Source of the DNA: Pseudomonadota bacterium
GTDB lineage: Bacteria; Pseudomonadota; Alphaproteobacteria; Acetobacterales; Acetobacteraceae
Direction: 5' to 3'
Assembly: GCA_023390705.1 (NCBI GenBank)
Contig: JAEWCI010000207.1
Coordinates: forward strand, 1-7,718
DNA length: 7,718 nucleotides
Positions 6,998 to 7,718 of the stretch are shown in pieces (position 1 is the stretch's first letter; each line of letters starts with the position of its first letter). The position numbers were made by a program, and so were the translations under genes. The notes under the pieces were generated by a model, which saw nothing but the letters and a program-made list of their open reading frames with translations, was not told the origin of the DNA and did not search any database.

Positions 6998-7570
6998 CTA
7001 TCCGGATCTGCCGTTGTCCAGCATGTAAAGGGCGGAGTTGCCGCCATGCTCCCTGACCTCGACCGACTCGAGCCACACACGCCCCGCCGTGGACTCCGCC
7101 GCGAAACGCGAGACATGGTCGAACACGTATTCGGCTACGGCTTCGCAGCCGACCCGCGGCAGCACGCGCAGGTCGAGAAGACCGAGGGACTCCAGCCTCT
7201 GGAATTCCGCGAGGCTGGGATCGTCCGCCGCAACCACCATGGTGTGATCGAACATCTCATGGAGCCAGGCTCGAATGGGCTTCAGCCCGCCGAAATCGAA
7301 GCACCAATTGCGCTCGTCGAGCTCATGCGTAGCAAAGACGAAGCTGAAGGCCAGGGCATAGCCATGGATCAGCCGGCAATGCGAATGGGTGGCCCGCCAC
7401 TGGCGGAAGCAGCAGGAAAGGCCCTCATTGTGGTCATAGGTCTTGGTTGACTTGTAGACAGGCCGGCCGCCATGCGGAGCGGCCCGCCTGTTCCCGATCG
7501 CCGCCTCCGCGGTACCCTGCCGGTCCTCTGCCGTGTCGCAGCCGGCAGGCGAAAAAGGCGGCGGCGTCAT
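6998..7570 (-). CDS. 6-pyruvoyl-tetrahydropterin synthase / 6-carboxytetrahydropterin synthase (QueD-like) family protein
   Basis: A T-fold pterin-family enzyme of 190 residues from the chosen ATG (7568-7570). QueD makes 6-carboxy-tetrahydropterin from dihydroneopterin triphosphate for queuosine/7-deazaguanine synthesis; PTPS makes 6-pyruvoyl-tetrahydropterin. Seen here: KSTKTYDHNEGLSCCFRQWR (40-59), HSHCRLIHGYAL (62-73) matching the Cys-x3-His-Gly-His region, CFDFGGLKPIRAWL (90-103) matching the DFxxLK motif, FDHTMVV (107-113) with the Asp-His pair, GCEAVAEYVFD (141-151) and EVREHGGN (171-178) with the pterin-binding Glu. The third residue of HGH is Tyr here. As I recall, this HGY form is shared by an alphaproteobacterial clade. 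The first about 37 residues are low-complexity and unlike the family, and no ATG, GTG or TTG lies nearer the domain in frame, so the start is doubtful. An upstream in-frame GTG at 7711 is less likely. No queC or queE is nearby, so the pathway is unproven. Confidence 0.85.
   Translation of the reverse strand: MTPPPFSPAGCDTAEDRQGTAEAAIGNRRAAPHGGRPVYKSTKTYDHNEGLSCCFRQWRATHSHCRLIHGYALAFSFVFATHELDERNWCFDFGGLKPIRAWLHEMFDHTMVVAADDPSLAEFQRLESLGLLDLRVLPRVGCEAVAEYVFDHVSRFAAESTAGRVWLESVEVREHGGNSALYMLDNGRSG
7516..7549. repeat. 8-bp inverted repeat within the doubtful N-terminal extension of the QueD-like gene
   Basis: CCTGCCGG (7516-7523) and CCGGCAGG (7542-7549) are exact inverted copies with an 18-nt spacer. 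The palindrome GGCCGGCC lies nearby at 7461-7468. Both fall in the stretch that encodes the non-conserved N-terminus, so they may belong to an untranslated leader instead. Confidence 0.45.
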
Positions 7571-7694
7571 GCTGGCGGCCCCCGCTCGATTGCTGCACCT
7601 TCCCGGAAGGCATGCTCCTGAAGGCTGCGGCCCCCGGCAGACACGACGCCATCTACGGTATTCATCACGGGATTGAGCAAGCCTCCGCACCGGC
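7571..7694. other. Upstream region of the QueD-like gene, nothing further recognised
   Basis: No recognisable gene or convincing promoter is visible here. On the minus strand a TTGCTC occurs near 7680, but no reasonable -10 box follows at the usual distance. ATCGAGCGGGGG lies just before the chosen ATG and could serve as a poor ribosome-binding site. Confidence 0.4.
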
Positions 7695-7718
7695 CCGGAC
7701 GCGTCCGGCACATGTGCC
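7695..7718. repeat. Two abutting perfect palindromes (14 bp and 12 bp) at the right edge
   Basis: CCGGACGCGTCCGG (7695-7708) and GGCACATGTGCC (7707-7718) are each perfect palindromes and share the two G bases at 7707-7708. They lie about 125-150 bp upstream of the QueD-like ATG. They could be protein-binding sites, a cruciform or hairpin pair, or part of a repeat continuing beyond the window. Function is not shown. Confidence 0.6.

Noticed and set aside
6694..7056. Plus-strand open frame of 120 codons in the intergenic gap
   Set aside because: It overlaps the end of the QueD-like gene, is Arg/Pro/Cys-rich, has no domain and no clear ribosome-binding site.

Overview
The window is about 7.7 kb of very GC-rich DNA whose genes are typical of a high-GC alphaproteobacterium. 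The gene styles (a two-part family III CoA transferase, a tightly packed peptide-type ABC operon and an alphaproteobacterial form of the QueD/PTPS family) suggest Acetobacteraceae such as Roseomonas or a relative. That placement is inferred from protein style and composition; no marker gene is present.

Layout: (1) Positions 1-1004, plus strand: the 3' part of a CaiB/BaiF (family III) CoA transferase, cut by the left edge. (2) Positions 1001-6506, minus strand: a complete five-gene ABC importer operon of the dipeptide/oligopeptide (Dpp/Opp) type. In transcription order it encodes ATPase D, ATPase F, the family 5 periplasmic binding protein, permease B and permease C. Three of the four junctions are ATGA overlaps (stop and start share 4 nt) and the fourth has a 1-nt gap, so the genes are almost certainly cotranscribed and translationally coupled. 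The last gene converges on the CoA transferase, and the two stop codons interlock in one CTAA tetranucleotide. (3) Positions 6507-6997: a roughly 490-bp gap upstream of the operon. It holds a weak promoter candidate, a perfect 7-bp-stem hairpin and a longer imperfect hairpin just past the next gene, but no convincing gene. (4) Positions 6998-7570, minus strand: a member of the 6-pyruvoyl-tetrahydropterin synthase / 6-carboxytetrahydropterin synthase (QueD) family, with an unusual HGY in place of HGH in the metal-site motif and an uncertain start. (5) Positions 7571-7718: the upstream region of that gene, ending in two abutting perfect palindromes (14 bp and 12 bp).

How the genes work together: binding protein, two permeases and two ATPases make one complete importer. 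Its substrate (peptide, opine-like compound, glutathione, a metal chelate or other) cannot be read from the sequence. The CoA transferase could act on an imported acid, but its opposite orientation gives no support for this. The QueD-like gene looks like an independent unit. The window is mostly ordinary metabolic and transport DNA. I see no phage, IS element, CRISPR array, tRNA or rRNA, and no clear new system. The points most worth checking are the non-canonical QueD-like metal site, its start codon, the paired palindromes at the right edge and the interlocked stops at 1001-1004.
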